Shown here piece by piece: positions 26,287 to 38,677 of a stretch of DNA of 64,000 nucleotides. The translations under genes were made by a program, and so were the position numbers. Below the pieces are notes generated by a model. It was not told where the DNA came from. It searched no databases and saw only the letters and a program-made list of their open reading frames with translations. The number at the start of each line of letters is the position of its first letter. Within the stretch, counting starts at the first letter, position 1. The DNA is from Channallabes apus (Eukaryota; Chordata; Actinopteri; Siluriformes; Clariidae). Location of the stretch: positions 28,168,985 to 28,232,984 of the forward strand of contig CM060106.1 in NCBI GenBank assembly GCA_030522415.1, written 5' to 3'.

Positions 26287-26456
26287 GACATGATGTTTTT
26301 TTTTTTTCAAAACAATGATGACAGGTTGCCTTAGAAAACCAAGGCTCAAAGACAAAATGTACATATTTACACCAAAAGCAGCACATAGTTTATTTTGAAT
26401 GAACTCAAACTTGTTAACTCTAATGAATTCATTTCCAAGCGGACAGGATGCAGTGA

Positions 26457-27263
26457 TTATAAGCACTTGAGCAGGTAGGTGTTGCAAGATGCTCCAATCG
26501 GACAGTCGCACATCCTGCCGATGCGCGAGCCTTTCCGCACAGCACACTGCTGCCCGATGCCACACTGCAATCATGGAAATTAATAATAATAATAAACCAC
26601 ACTGTAATTGGAGTTGGAAGCAAAAGTTTGTATCCCCTTTGTTTTTTGAATGAAAAAGGAAAAATCATCATTATTATACAATCCACCTTTCTGCCATAAT
26701 AAATCAGACATGTTTCCGAAATGTGCACAAAGCAGATACCAACAAATCAATAATAATGCAAGAGATAAGTAAAAAAAATTTTAAAAGTCAGTGAAGGTAG
26801 TGAAGGCAGTCTAAGAAATCACAGATATTAACTGTGAAATTGGAAAATATTGCTGCAGAGACCCACAACCTGCTGAAAATATACAATATAAAAAATGTTA
26901 ATACAGTTAAAAGGGTTCTTACAGAATAGTATCTCAATAAAAAAGTAGGATGTCTTAGCAGTATGCAGACTGTTGCTCCTATGCTCAGTATTTAGTGTTA
27001 GAAGTTCCCAGTTGTGGTTTAGATTTTTTTTCACCTGTTTCAAGTATATTCAGAGTATGTCTATATACTTATGGACTTAATATGTGCACTGGATAAGGAT
27101 CTAAAACACCAGGGTGGGAATGGTGGTTTAGGACATTGTTATTTGATAATTAGTAGACAATAATATTTGCAACAGCTGGATTAATGTCTATCAGTGCTGC
27201 ATCTTTTTTAGTGCATTAAACGAGATTATATGAAATGCTGAATATGACAGCATATATACTGTA

Positions 27264-27312
<49 letters not shown>

Positions 27313-27755
27313 GCAAAATAAAAATATCAGTAATTAATTAAAAACCTATGAACCAGTCTATCTGAATATTTGTTTGCAAATGGTTTTACTCACCGTGGGA
27401 ACTCGGCTAAACTTCTTTTCCCAAAGTGTGATCCGTTTGCTCTGCAGCTTTTCCAAAACATCATGCAGAGCCCCAAGCTGTGGACATGATGCAGAAATTC
27501 AGGTCAGTTCAATTCAATTGATTTTTTTAACACTACCAAAAAAAAAAAAACATCAGAGTTTTTTGTGCATTATTCAAGAGTAGTGCTTACAAGCTCTTTC
27601 TGGCTGGTTAAATTAGGCTCTTTAGGGTAGAAGTTCCTCAGGGCTCTCCTGTCTACATCCACCACCTCCTCCTCATCCAGATGGTATATTTCATTGCCAG
27701 AGGCGCAAGAGAGCAGCACGGCACACACCATCACACAGACTCTGCAGCTCTCCAT
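26457..27755 (-). CDS. cartpt: CART prepropeptide (gene 1), 118 aa
   Basis: Secreted neuropeptide precursor of the cocaine- and amphetamine-regulated transcript family, linked to feeding and stress control. Exons: 27591-27755, 27394-27477, 26457-26564, 357 nt, phase 0 at both junctions. The signal peptide is residues 1-20 ([20 protein letters not shown]). The propeptide contains [20 protein letters not shown], with both dibasic sites (KR, KK) used for long and short CART peptides. The C-terminal cystine-knot region has all six cysteines (CGIGQQC, MCDC, SC, KC) and ends LLKCL. Length is close to the human 116-aa form. Teleosts have several cart paralogues and I cannot assign the number. A (TA)n tract fills part of intron 2. 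Confidence 0.95.
27268..27310. repeat. (TA)n microsatellite in cart gene 1 intron 2
   Basis: An uninterrupted alternating TA run within the transcribed intron, about 85 bp downstream of the exon 2 donor. Confidence 0.9.
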
Positions 27756-27795
27756 GCTCAGCAGCTTCTCATGTGCTTCCCAATGAGGCCATCAG

Positions 27796-27801
27796 TTTAT
27801 A
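27796..27801 (-). promoter_or_regulatory. TATA box of cart gene 1
   Basis: The minus strand reads TATAAA about 41 bp upstream of the start codon, so the 5' UTR would be only about 10-15 nt with the usual 25-30 bp spacing. The equivalent box before the second cart gene supports the call, although a start further upstream cannot be excluded. Confidence 0.6.
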
Positions 27802-28474
27802 TCTGTCTCTGTCGGTGGTTTCTTTTGCCCCACCTTTCACCATTGATGGAGTTCTTGCGTAAAAGGGAAACGCCTGATGTGACTCATTTTGCAAAGTTGC
27901 CGGGGAGGGCTGTAGCGTCTCTGTGTTAAAACATTTACTCTGTTGCAATTGATGGAATATATTGCTGGAATAATAAGCTTTGCCATATTTTCTTTCATAT
28001 CATATATACTGTAAAGCCCTTCTCAAAGATGTGTGATTTTGTTACTTGACCTACACTGCCCACTCTTTACGAAATCATATTTCTTTTTGTCAGTCTCTTT
28101 TTTTTTTCTTGATCACAGTTTCACTGAGAACATTACTCTTAAATCCTGTTCTGCTTTTGCAGACAGAACTATTTTGCTGTTTTTTTTTTTGTTAAAGACA
28201 AGCAGCTCTGTTTGCAAAACCCCATGAGTCATCCCGATCCAATGATTTCATAATGCACTGCACATACAGGAACTTTTTCCTGAGCATGATGTAAGTTCAT
28301 TATAGTCATATTGATAATATATTGCAGATAATATATTGTATAGATAATTCATTAATGTTTTTCGTAACTACTGTACCTATGAACCATCCCAGCATGGATA
28401 GACCAACAAAACCAAATATGTGCTATACAAAAATAAATCATTTGTCCATAGGGTGGGTCTTTCTAGCTGAAGAG

Positions 28475-28719
28475 GGAACTGGACAGGGTGCCAATCCATC
28501 GCAGGGCACACACACATACATTCACACACTACGGGCAATTTGGAACGTCAATTAACCTAACCTGCATGTCTTTGGACTGTGGGAGGAAACCGGAGTACCC
28601 GGAGGAAACCCACCAAGCACGGGGAGAACATGCAAACTCCATGCACACAGAGACGGGAATCGAACCCGGACCCTGGAGGTGCAAGACGACAGTGCTAACC
28701 ACTACACCACCGCGCTGCC
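28475..28719 (-). mobile_element. SINE-A copy
   Basis: The minus-strand tRNA-like head is at the right end (complement of 'cagtgctaaccactacacca', then 'ccgcgctgcc') and the body extends leftward to 'ggacagggtgcc'. The extreme 3' tail is missing. Confidence 0.8.
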
Positions 28720-28847
28720 TATATTATACCAGTATCATTCTAATACCTAAACATTTCAATAGTTAGTATAGAAATAAAGGGAATGTGCGCTACATAATAA
28801 TAAACAGTAAAGTAGTTGATATGGTTATTATTTTTAAGGAGATGTTT

Positions 28848-29012
28848 ACATTTGCACATTTGGCAGACACACTAATTCAGAGTGACTTTTTTTATCTAAT
28901 TTTACATCTGAGTAATTGAGGTTTAAGGGCCTTGCAAAAGGGCCCAACAGTGTCAACTGACTGGGACTGGGCTTTGAACCTGGAACCTTACCCACTGAGC
29001 TACTCCTGTCCC
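28848..29012 (-). repeat. tRNA-derived SINE-C remnant
   Basis: Left to right it shows the complement of the 'gtctgctaaatgtaaatg' tail, then 'agggccttgcaaaagggccc', and the tRNA-like head complement at the right. It is the same family as the copy at 56193-56379 but in the opposite orientation. Confidence 0.6.
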
Positions 29013-29194
29013 CTTATTTAGTTAGTGTATATTTTTATATGAAATTTTCCAGATTTTGGTAACTAAGATTATAAAAAATTGTTATTATTGCAAATATTAT
29101 GTTAATATTTGCAATAATAACAATTTTACCTGGAATGAACTTTTTATATATATAATGGCAAAATACTGTAGCTGACAACTCATTCAAGCTGCAT

Positions 29195-29525
29195 GAGGAT
29201 GTATTGGTTTGCACTGTGTCCATACACCACCATGCTCAAGGATTCGAGTCCTGCTTTCAGGACTGCGTGTGTGGACTTTGTATGTTCTCCCAGTGCTTGT
29301 TGGGTTTCCTCTGGGTTCTTCAGTTTTCTTCCACAGCCCAAAGAAATGCAGCGTAGGCTGTGTAATTTCCAAAGTGGAATTTCCAAATTTGCAATAACGT
29401 GTGCCCTGAGATGAACTGGCACCCTTTCCAGGATGTTCCTCATCTAGTTCTCTGAGTCGTTTAAGATAGGCTCTAGGCCTTCTTTAATCCTGTTTGGGAT
29501 AAGCTGTATAATAGAATGAGTGAGT
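29195..29525 (+). repeat. Diverged SINE-A remnant
   Basis: It keeps the order head ('gattcgagtcctgctttcag'), core ('cagcccaaagaaatgcag') and body ('gataggctctaggcc'), ending 'gaatgagtgagtga'. Heavily mutated. Confidence 0.55.
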
Positions 29526-29737
29526 GACAGAGTGGTTGTTGAATATGGGGATAAAGCACTTCAATATATGCTGTTACGAGTTTTATGATAGCAACAGTAT
29601 CTATATATAACTATATAACAGCATGGACTAGTCCATTTGAGCAAATTTCAGCTTGTATTTTAAAACAACTTTGTGTAGCTTTTCAGAAGTTTGGGCATCT
29701 GCCTACAGAACATATGCTCTTGCAGCCAGTCACTTGA

Positions 29738-29738
29738 A

Positions 29739-29813
<75 letters not shown>
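29738..29813. repeat. (TA)n microsatellite
   Basis: A long alternating TA run directly abutting the left end of the next Tc1-like element. Its length may reflect repeat growth at the TA insertion site. Confidence 0.9.
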
Positions 29814-30466
29814 AACTCAGCAAAGAAAGAAACGTCATCTGACTTTCAACTGTTTTTACTTTCATGGACTGGACCAGATTTGTCAGTTCTTGCTGTGAGA
29901 TGGAGGGATCGTGTGTTCCTGGTGTGACTCGGGCAGTTGTTGTGGCCATCCTGTACCTGTCACGCAGGTGTGATATTCGGATGTACCCATCCTGTGCAGG
30001 TGTTGTTACACGTGGTCTTCCACTGCGAGGATGATCAGCTGTCCTTCCTGTCTCTCTGTAGCGCCGTCTTAGGCGTCTCACAGTGCGGACATGGCGATTT
30101 ATTGCCCTATAGCCACATCAGCAGTCCTCATGCCTCCCTGCAGCATGCCTAATGCACGTTCACGCAGATGAGCAGCGACCCTGGACATCTTTCTTTGGGT
30201 GTTTTTCACAGTCGGTAGACAAGTCTCTTTAGTGTCCTGCGTTTTTACAACTGTGACCTTAAATGCCGACTTTCTGTAAGCTGTTAAGGTCTTAACGACC
30301 GTTCCACAGGTGCATGTTAATTAATTGATTATGGTTAATTGAACATGCATGGAAAACATTGTTTAAACCCTTTACAATGAAGATCTGTAAAGTTATTTGG
30401 ATTTTTACAACATTATTGTTGAAATACACAGTCCTGAAAAAGGGGCGTTTCTTTTTTTGCTGAGTA
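29814..30466 (-). mobile_element. Internally deleted Tc1-like element
   Basis: Inverted ends read 'actcagcaaagaaagaaacg' (left) and 'cgtttctttttttgctgagt' (right), next to TA-rich flanks. The interior keeps only an N-terminal transposase piece on the minus strand (RRLRRRYRETGRTADHPRSG, RPRVTTPAQD). About 650 bp remain of an expected 1.5 kb or so, so it is non-autonomous. The terminus resembles a Tc1 family I recall from salmonids and other fish. Confidence 0.75.
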
Positions 30467-30499
30467 TATATATAGCTTGTGTTATTTCTCTGCACTAAT

Positions 30500-31016
30500 T
30501 AATATGATTCTTGCAAATCAACACACGGTCACGTAACATTGCAGGTTCAATCTATGATTACCTATGATGTATGAGTCAGAAAAACTTGGATGTAATGAAT
30601 CCTTGAGGTTTGGAGGGTGACTCAACGCAGTGAGAGAACACATACTTTTTGAGGATTTTCTCTGCTGATTCAGTAATACTACTTTGTTCATTTTTTCACA
30701 AAGAAATCTTTGGTATTTCTATAATCTATGGCCCTGAATCTTCTATTCGGTTTCATGGACTTTTGACTGATTTTATTTATAGAGAATCTTTTGTGTTAAG
30801 ATCTGGATGTTACACAGCATAAATTTATAGAAAGGGTGCTACTGTGAGAATATTTGTTTTATATTTATTTGCAACCAAAAATGTTACAATTACGAAGATA
30901 CAGGTTTGCATTTCTGGTTCTTAAATGAGATGCAGTGATTTCGCCTGGTAAATATTGGGAATTCCTTATCTCCTATAATTACTTTCTTTCCTTTAACTTG
31001 CTCAACACAGGTGGAG

Positions 31017-31069
<53 letters not shown>

Positions 31070-31690
31070 AAGAAAGAAGTCCAATTAAATGAGCTGACAG
31101 AAGCTTGGCTTGAAATTGATTTCTTGGACTGTAATCAAATGACAAAACACAATCTCTCTTGTTTTGAGAGAAAGAAACAGAAACACAGAGAGAGGCAAAG
31201 CTAGGGTTTAAAGGAGGATGAGAGCACAGGGGAACTGATCTCCCCTCCCTGAGATGAACTCTATAATTAGATGGAAATGTAAATCATAGCATTGCATAAT
31301 GGGGTTGATAATATAATCTTGCTTCATGCTGCTGTATAGAGGAATGCCTTCTTTTTTAAAAATGTAAATGTGTTTTCATGCATTTAAGGTCATTGTTAAG
31401 TGCTGTGTAAATACATTCGATTACAGTCAAACTCATTTCTACTGTAGGCTTAGTTTTATCATATGTCTTTGACCGGAAATATTGACAGGTAGAATATTGA
31501 ACATGTGAGCTGTAATCACTAAAAGTGAGCAGACTAAATTATTTTTTAGTACAAAAAAGGATTTTTCCATGACATCAGAGTTTAATACCCCAATAAAGAA
31601 ATGTTCTCTTACATCTCACCCACCTATTAAATCCTAAATCCACAGGAGAGCTATACTCAAACTGAATATATAATATACTCTAATTGAAAG
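30500..31690. other. Intergenic, no gene seen
   Basis: AT-rich spacer with a (CT)n(CA)n microsatellite at about 31018-31069. No coding or repeat identity was recognised elsewhere. Confidence 0.5.
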
Positions 31691-31706
31691 ATACTGTATG
31701 TAGAAG

Positions 31707-32004
31707 GGCGGCGTGGTGGTGTAGTGGTTAGCACTGTCGCCTTGCACCTCCAGGGTCCAGGGTTCGATTCCCGTCTCTGTGTGCATGGAGTTTGCATGTT
31801 CTCCCCGTGCTTGGTGGGTTTCCTCCGGGTACTCCAGTTTCCTCCCACAGTCCAAAGATATGCAGGTTAGGCTAATTGGCATGTGTGATCGGGTGTGTGA
31901 GTGTGTGTGTGCCCCACCTAGTGCCCGAAGTCTCCTGGGATAGGCTCCAGGCCCCCCGCGACCCTGAACACAGGACTAACTGGTATAGAAAATGAATGAA
32001 TGAA
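31707..32004 (+). mobile_element. Near-full-length SINE-A with a perfect 12-bp duplication
   Basis: The head reads gcggcgtggtggtgtagtgg (A-box region) followed by the B-box ggttcgattcc, then the conserved core, a (GT)-rich middle with an internal deletion, the 'tcctgggataggctccagg' body and a (TGAA)n tail. TGTATGTAGAAG is duplicated at 31695-31706 and 32005-32016. The exact duplication implies a young insertion. Confidence 0.92.
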
Positions 32005-32106
32005 TGTATGTAGAAGCAGAAGTTCACACCAGAACAGCTTTATGGCTAGAAGCTATTTATTTAAATACAAATGCGTTTTCAGGTTGAATACGTTGCTAAC
32101 ACTGAG

Positions 32107-32452
32107 GCAAGGCCATTATTTGTATAGCACATTTCATACACAATGGTAATTCAAAGTGCTTCACATAAAAGAGAAGAAGATAGTTATAAAAAGAAATAGA
32201 AAAGATTAGCACTTAAAGTTTAAAATAGCAATTAAATTAGATTTAAAATAAAAATAAAACAGTTCGTAATGATACTTTTTATTCATTCATTCATTCATTC
32301 ATCTTCTATACCGCTTAATCCTGTGTTCAGGGTCGCGGGGGACCTGGAGCCTATCCCAGGAGACTTCGGGCACTAGGCGGGGTACACCCTGGACAGGGTA
32401 TGATACTTTTTAAACTTACTTAAAATTGTATTTAGAAAAAGTAAAAAAAAAT

Positions 32453-32483
<31 letters not shown>

Positions 32484-33785
32484 AGTAAATCTAAAGTACA
32501 GTGCAGTCAGTTCGGACGTAGCACAGAGCTCATTCAATAAACACACAGCTAAACAGATGGGTTTTAAGTCTCGATTTAAATGTGACTAATGTTTAAGCAC
32601 ATCTGATCTCTTCTGGAAGCTGGTTCCAACTGCGGGCAGCATAATGGATAAAGGCGGACTCCCCTTGTTTTGTGTGAATCCTTAGTATTTCTAACTAACA
32701 GTCTGAGTGGTCTGTTAGGTTTATATTCAGTGAGTATACAGTATCTGTAAGGTATTTACGTCCCAGGCCATTGAGTGATTTATAAACTAGTAAACGTACT
32801 TTAAAATATATCCTAAACGTTACAGGAATCCAGTGTAAGGACCTGAGGACTGGTGTGATGTGCTCAGATCTTCTGGTTCTAGTCAGAATCCTGGCAGCAG
32901 CGTTCTGGATGAGCTGCAGCTGTCTAATGGTCTTCTTGTTATTTCAATAATTCACCCTCCTGGTGATAAAGGCATGGACAAGTTTCTCCAAGTCTAATTC
33001 TTGCAATGTTTTTGAGATGATAGTATGCTGATTTAGTTGCTGCTTTGACATGGCTACTGAAACTAAGGTCTGTCTCCAGAATCACCCCAAGATTCTTGAC
33101 TTGATTTTTTGTTAGCTGACCCCTAGAGTGAAGGTATGCATTCACCTTCAGAGCTTCACCTATATTTCCAAATGCAATGACCTCAGTTTTTTCCTTGTTT
33201 AACTGAAGAAAATTTTGGCGCATCCAACTGTTAATTTCATCAAGGCATTGGCAGAGGGAGTCTATGGGGCTGTAGTCATTTGGAGATAAGGCTAGGTAAA
33301 TCTGGGTTTCATCAGCATAGCTGTGATAGGCAATTTGGTTCTTTCTTATTATCTGACTTAGTGGGAGCATATACAGGCTAAACAGGAGGGGTGCAATAAT
33401 TGAGCCTTGTGGGACTCCGCATGTAATGGACGTCCACTTAGACTTATGCTTTCCTATATTCACGTAATAACCTCTCCCTTCTAAGCATGACCTGAACCAT
33501 TTTAGTACCATCCCAGAAAGCCCAACCCAGTTTTCCAGTCTTTCTATTAGTATGTTATGATCGACGGTGTCAAATGGAGCACTAAGATCTATCAGTACCA
33601 GCAATGATATTTTGCCAGAATCAGAATTTAATTAGTGTCATTTATTATTTTTATGAGCGCTGTCTCTGTACTATGATGCGATTGGAAGCCAGATTGAAAA
33701 CTGTCCAGGTATTCATTTGAGTTTAAATGGTTGTTCAGCTGATTAAAAACAACCTTTTCAATAATCTTACCTATAAAAAGAAGAT
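32107..33785 (-). pseudogene. L2-clade LINE, 3' part with reverse transcriptase
   Basis: Non-LTR retrotransposon fragment on the minus strand. RT motifs run from IIEKVVFNQLNNHLNS (33.7 kb) through DLSAPFDTVDHNIL, CGVPQGSIIAPLLFSLY and YADETQIYLAL (the usual YADD reads YADE) to KNLGVILETDLSFSSHVK. The thumb/C-terminal part (QLQLIQNAAARILTRTRR, SLHWIPVTFRIYFKV) ends near 32600. Stops and frameshifts are present, as is a TAA between 33604 and 33660. The 3' end, 'gcactttgaattaccattgt' read on the minus strand at about 32120-32150, is typical of fish L2. The 5' end is truncated and a SINE-A is inserted at 32282-32399. Confidence 0.88.
32282..32399 (-). mobile_element. 5'-truncated SINE-A nested in the L2 3' end
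   Basis: The (TTCA)n tail is at the left and the truncated body ends at 'accctggacagggt'. ATGATACTTTTTA is duplicated exactly at 32269-32281 and 32400-32412. The SINE is therefore younger than the L2 copy. Confidence 0.92.
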
Positions 33786-33789
33786 TTGT

Positions 33790-34380
33790 CAAAATTCCAT
33801 ATTAACCTCATGGCTGATTTGCAAACTGTGTTTGTCAATTTATATCATTTTTATTTTAATTCAATACATTTACATTTTGATATTACAGTATGCGCTGCCA
33901 TTTGATGTTGTTTTTCTCATGCCTGTGTGACTGCAGTGGAGTGTTTGTGCGTCAGTATCAAGTGAGTGACATGCTGGGCTTTAATTACACAGATGAGAGT
34001 TTGAAACCAGCATTTAATCCAGTTCCATCATCTTGAAGCTGGACTATTTAGGCAAATACACTTAATCAGGCCTAGGAGATGCAGGAATCAAAATATGCAA
34101 TGAGCTCATGATGCTGATGATGACTTGATGACACTTTCATCTCAATTTCAAAACTGATTCATTTCGATTGCGTCATCCACTGATAACATAACTTATATTG
34201 TGACTAAAGGCAGTTCTGTATATTTAGAAATTAATTTCTCCATTAATATGATACTCAGAAGGATATTGATGCAATATGGAGGCTGGAGAGCCAAAACGTA
34301 GTGGAATCATGGACAGGTCTGAGTCAGTGATTTTGACCTGGGTGTCAGATACAATACAACATTGATCACCAACTACTGTA
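33790..34380. other. Intergenic, no feature seen
   Basis: AT-rich spacer to the left of the Tc1-family fragment. No gene or repeat was recognised. Confidence 0.4.
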
Positions 34381-34700
34381 TACACCAGCAAAGATTTTTT
34401 TTTTCTTCAAAAATCTATGCACCAGAACACCCAGTGGACCACGGGGCACAGCTGGCAAAGAACCCAAGGCCTCCACAATCCCTAAATCCTTATCCTGAAT
34501 TAGCACCCGTGGTGTACACCAGACAAACAAATCCAATCCATGGAGGCCCACCCCTCAACCCCACCCACAGGATCCGCAGTCAATCTCCTGGTGCCAGACA
34601 CCACAGCACACCACTAGAGGCCCTGTGGAGCCACGCCCAGAGGGTTCACCATGCGTGGCACAAGGGGAACCCAAAATGTTCAAGGGGAACCCAAGTAGGT
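34380..34700 (+). repeat. Tc1-family fragment (3' part, diverged)
   Basis: It contains 'aatccaatccatggaggccc' and 'ggtgccagacaccacagcac', wording shared with the fragments at 62075-62240 and 38880-39605. I associate it with the transposase 3' region of a fish Tc1-like family. No open frame remains. Confidence 0.5.
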
Positions 34701-36530
34701 TCATACTACTCTATATATTACATATACAGTAACATACTCTTTGTATATGTGGAGTCTGCATGCAGAGTCTGTATAGTAAGTGAAAGTTACTCAGTTTCTG
34801 ATGGGTTTGGCAGCTTGACATTGTGACAAATATCAATAAAATCTCCCGAGCCTTACCTCTGCCCTTTGCTTCTGATATATGGCTTCAGGCAACTGCCATG
34901 ACTATTTTTTTAAATCCACATTGCTGTGTAACAACATCAGGGTCTGCAATCGACCCACTGTGCGTCACTGTGAGGTAATTAAAGGTCTTTTAAAAAGTCG
35001 TCTTCAGTGCTGAGGCACTTGCCCTGCCTACACAGCTGTATTTGCAGTAATGAGGCACATGCTTATTTTATAAGTACAATTTCAGCTAAGATATTTCTAA
35101 AAGTCTCCACCCACGCATGTCACCCCCATAATCTCTTTTTAGTCATTAGTTCTCCGTGTTAACATTCAGGCTAGGGTTAAGGAAGAATTAACACAATATT
35201 CTACTATAGAGTAACATTTATTTTGCTTGTCTTACTGTATATTCCTCTGTATTGATGATAAATTGATGACAGGATTTGTAATCTTGTGGTGCATGTAGGT
35301 GCTTTGCAAATATTAGTGTATTATAAGATTAAACAAGTCTAGGCAGTCAGAAGAGATGACACTTTCATTTTGTTCAGTGACAAACATTTATTTCGGGAAC
35401 TGTTTAAATGAGGCAGTTATTATTCACAGATGCGTATCCTTTGGATTAGGTTGTGCAAACAGTGTCAGGGCTCAGACAGATTTTCATACAGCCCTATCTG
35501 AGAAGAATCTAATTATGCAGTTGTCAAGCAGTGACTTTGATAACTGTGCGCTTCTTAAGTTATCTCAAGGTCAAGTTTCCTGGACACAAGGTCATAACGG
35601 CATAGTTAGCACAGAGACAGAAAGATCTCGTCAATTTGTCTGTAAATTGAACACGTTGTTCATTTAGACTCAAATAACGCACAATACAAATACTCACATT
35701 TGGTTCATTATGGGGAAATGTGTTTGTTGATCCGATGGTTGGATGTGGCGACGCCATTAAACCGTATGCCATCTTCCTCCGGCAACAGCACATGAAATTG
35801 CGATTGGACAAGATAAATAATGAAGGAGCCAGTGTTTACGGCAGTCACGTTAATGATTTGCATTACTCACCCACTGACTTACCCCTGGAGGATCCGCAGC
35901 GCTATTGAGCCTGATGTCTAATTTTACTGGCAAAGCAGAATAACAAATCATTCACAATTAGTCAGTAATGGTTTCAATGGAATCAAAACTAGTTTGTTAA
36001 CGTTGAGAACGTTGCACTTGATAACATTCTAGCAACTCATTTGTTCCACCCAAATCTAATTATAAGCCAGTGATACTGTCATTAGTGCTCCAGATGGGGT
36101 CCCTTTAACCTCCCAGGCACAGTAATAGTGCTGTAATATGCAGATTGTTGTACACACTCAATAACAGCATACACAGTATGTGTAATAGTACAACAATAAT
36201 TAAACTATAAATAAACTGTACTGGGTTCAGTGAGATGAATTATGAATCATGCTGCAGAGTATAACAACAGCAGTCATACAGTATGAAAATGCATATCACC
36301 ACCTAGTAATTAGGTGTAGTAAAAACAAGCAAACAAGCAAACAAACAAAAAATAATATGGTTCTATATTATAAATACATTATAAAGCTCCAGCTTGTTGC
36401 TGATAAATGCATGATAAATCTTTATTTTTTCATAATTAACAATGACAATTTAAAAATGTAAGTGACTGTATTAAATTTCTTAAATATTTAAATATTTGAC
36501 TGATAAAACTATTCCAACTGCTTTTAAATT
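34700..36530. other. Intergenic, no gene seen
   Basis: About 1.8 kb of AT-rich sequence with short open frames that show no codon pattern or domain. I found nothing supportable here. Confidence 0.4.
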
Positions 36531-36533
36531 CAT

Positions 36534-38092
36534 TTGTGCCGTCAATAAGTATTTTTTACCTTTTTTTTTTTGTTGCATTTTTGTCATACTTAAATGATTT
36601 TAATATTACACAAAGCTATCACCCCCGTGCTTGGTGGGTTTCCTCCGGGTACTCCGGTTTCCTCCCACAGTCCAAAGATATGCAGGTTAGGCTAATTGGC
36701 GTTCCTAAATTGCCCGTAGTGTGTGATTGGGTGTGTGAGTGTGTGTATGTGTGTGTGCCCTGCGATGGATTGGCACCCTGTCCAGGGTGTACCCCGCCTA
36801 GTGCCCGAAGTCTCCTGGGATAGGCTCCAGGTCCCCCGTGACCCTGAACACAGGATTAAGCGGTATAGAAAATGAATGAATGAAAGAATGAAAGCTATCA
36901 CAAGTAAATACAAAATGCAGTTTTGTAATGATGATTTCATTGATTAAGGGATAAAAAGCTGTCCAAACCTGTCTGGCCCTGTGTAAAAGAGTTATTGTCC
37001 TTAAACCTAATAACCGGTTGTGCCTCTCTTGGTGGAAACAAATGCAATGAAGCATTTGCTGTAACTGGCCATGAGTCTTTCACGTCACTTTGGAGGAATT
37101 TTGGCCCACTCTACTTTTCAAAATTGTTTTAATTCAGCGGCATTGGAGGGTTTTCGAGCATAAACAGCCTAAGGATCTTAATCAGATTTAATTCTGGGCC
37201 ATTAAATTTTATTTTTTGAGCCATTTAGATGTCCTGATCATTTTCCTGCTGTAAAACCCAGGTCGAGCTCAGAATTCTTCCAGGTCCTGAAACTGCAGAG
37301 CAGCCCCGGACTGTCACACTATCACCACCATGTTTGACTGTTTTACGATGTTCTTTTTATGAAATGCTGTGTTAGTTTTATGTCAGATGTAACGGGACGC
37401 ATACCTTTCAAAAAGTTTAACTTTATCTCATCAGTCCACAGAATATTTGCCCAAAAGGCTTAATCAAGATGTTTTTTCGCCCCCAGTCTCTTTTTTATTG
37501 TTGAATCATGGCCATAGACCCTGACAGAGGCAAGTGAGACCTGTAGTTCTTTAGTTGTTGTTCTGGGGTTCTTTTATGAACTCCTGAATGAGTCGTTGTT
37601 GTGCTCTTGGAGTAATTTTGGTAGGCCGGACACTTCTGCGAGGGTTTAACCCTGTTCAAAGTTTTCTCCATTTGTGGTTTAATGGAGTCCCAAAGCCTTA
37701 GAAATGGCTTTGTAACCCTTTCCAGACTGATACATGTTGATTACTGTGTTTCTCATCTGTTCTTGAATTTCTTTAGGTTGTGTTACTTTTTTAGCTAGAC
37801 TTTGTCAGGCAGGTTCTATTTAAGTGATTTCTTGATTCAAAAGGTCTGGCAGTAATCAAGCCTAAGAGTGAAGTTTAACTTAGCTTTCCAAAAATCTTAT
37901 TCATTCATGATTTAACAAGGAGTGCTTTTTCACATAGAGCCGGGTAGGTTTGAACAGCTTTTTCCCTTAATAAATGAAATAATCATTTAAAAACTGCATT
38001 TTTTATGTACTTTCTATGTAGGTTATCTTTGCGTAAAATTAGTTTGCAAAATAAAAATCAAGAGGAGGCAAATACTTTTTTTATAGCACTGT
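36534..38092 (-). mobile_element. Old, decayed Tc1 (same family as the 7.6/10.4 kb copies)
   Basis: The order of blocks parallels copies 1 and 2 ('acaagtaaatacaaaatgca', 'ttaaacctaataaccggttg', 'ggaggaattttggcccactc', 'agatgtaacgggacgc', 'gcaaatacttttttatagca'), with many substitutions and deletions. No transposase frame survives. A SINE-A is inserted near its left end. Confidence 0.8.
36623..36890 (+). mobile_element. SINE-A inserted into the old Tc1
   Basis: The copy is 5' truncated, starting in 'cccgtgcttggtgggtttcc' and running to a (TGAA)n tail. AAAGCTATCAC is duplicated at 36612-36622 and 36891-36901. Removing it restores the Tc1 sequence '...acaaagctatcacaagtaaa'. Confidence 0.92.
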
Positions 38093-38094
38093 TG

Positions 38095-38612
38095 CTACCC
38101 AGCTTAGTGTTGCGAAATAGCAATCATGATCATCATATAAACAGTGATTAAACCTAATTTATTTATTCTTCATTTGTATGCAAAATGAAAGCCTAATTGA
38201 AAAATGCTTTCTAACTAAGTCTTTTTCCAAAGTCCGACTTCTGATGATAAAGTAGAACGTCAGACTGAGTGAACCACTGTAGCTTTTTGCTGATTGTAGC
38301 ATTTGTTAAGGCACTTAAATTTATGATGGATACATGGATATTTATCCTGCAGTCATTTGGCATGATGTTTGTACACATAAGAAATTAACGTCTGCATGGC
38401 GCAGTAACACCATCTTACATAGTGGAAACAGTACAGCGCCATGTGACCCTGTCTGGAACTGAATGAACAAACTAATGCAATGTGTCTACATGCATACTGT
38501 ACTTGTACAAGTCTAGACCGAGTACTAACACTTGTGGTTTTCCTATCAGTTAGTGTTTGAATTTTAAAAACAACAGTTAACTAACAGTCTGCTGGATTTC
38601 CTAGATTAGTAA

Positions 38613-38677
<65 letters not shown>

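Noticed and set aside
26239..26574. 111-aa open frame antisense and overlapping cart exon 3 in another frame
   Set aside because: Shadow of the cart exon and adjacent AT-rich DNA; the six-cysteine frame is the real one.
31707..31790. tRNA-like sequence with A- and B-box words
   Set aside because: It is the head of a SINE with a target duplication and (TGAA)n tail; no complete cloverleaf or anticodon arm was evident. The same applies at 20431, 28719, 39268, 40198, 53386 and 56193.
34362..34826. 154-aa open frame, proline-rich
   Set aside because: It crosses a diverged Tc1 3' fragment in the wrong frame; no independent protein similarity.
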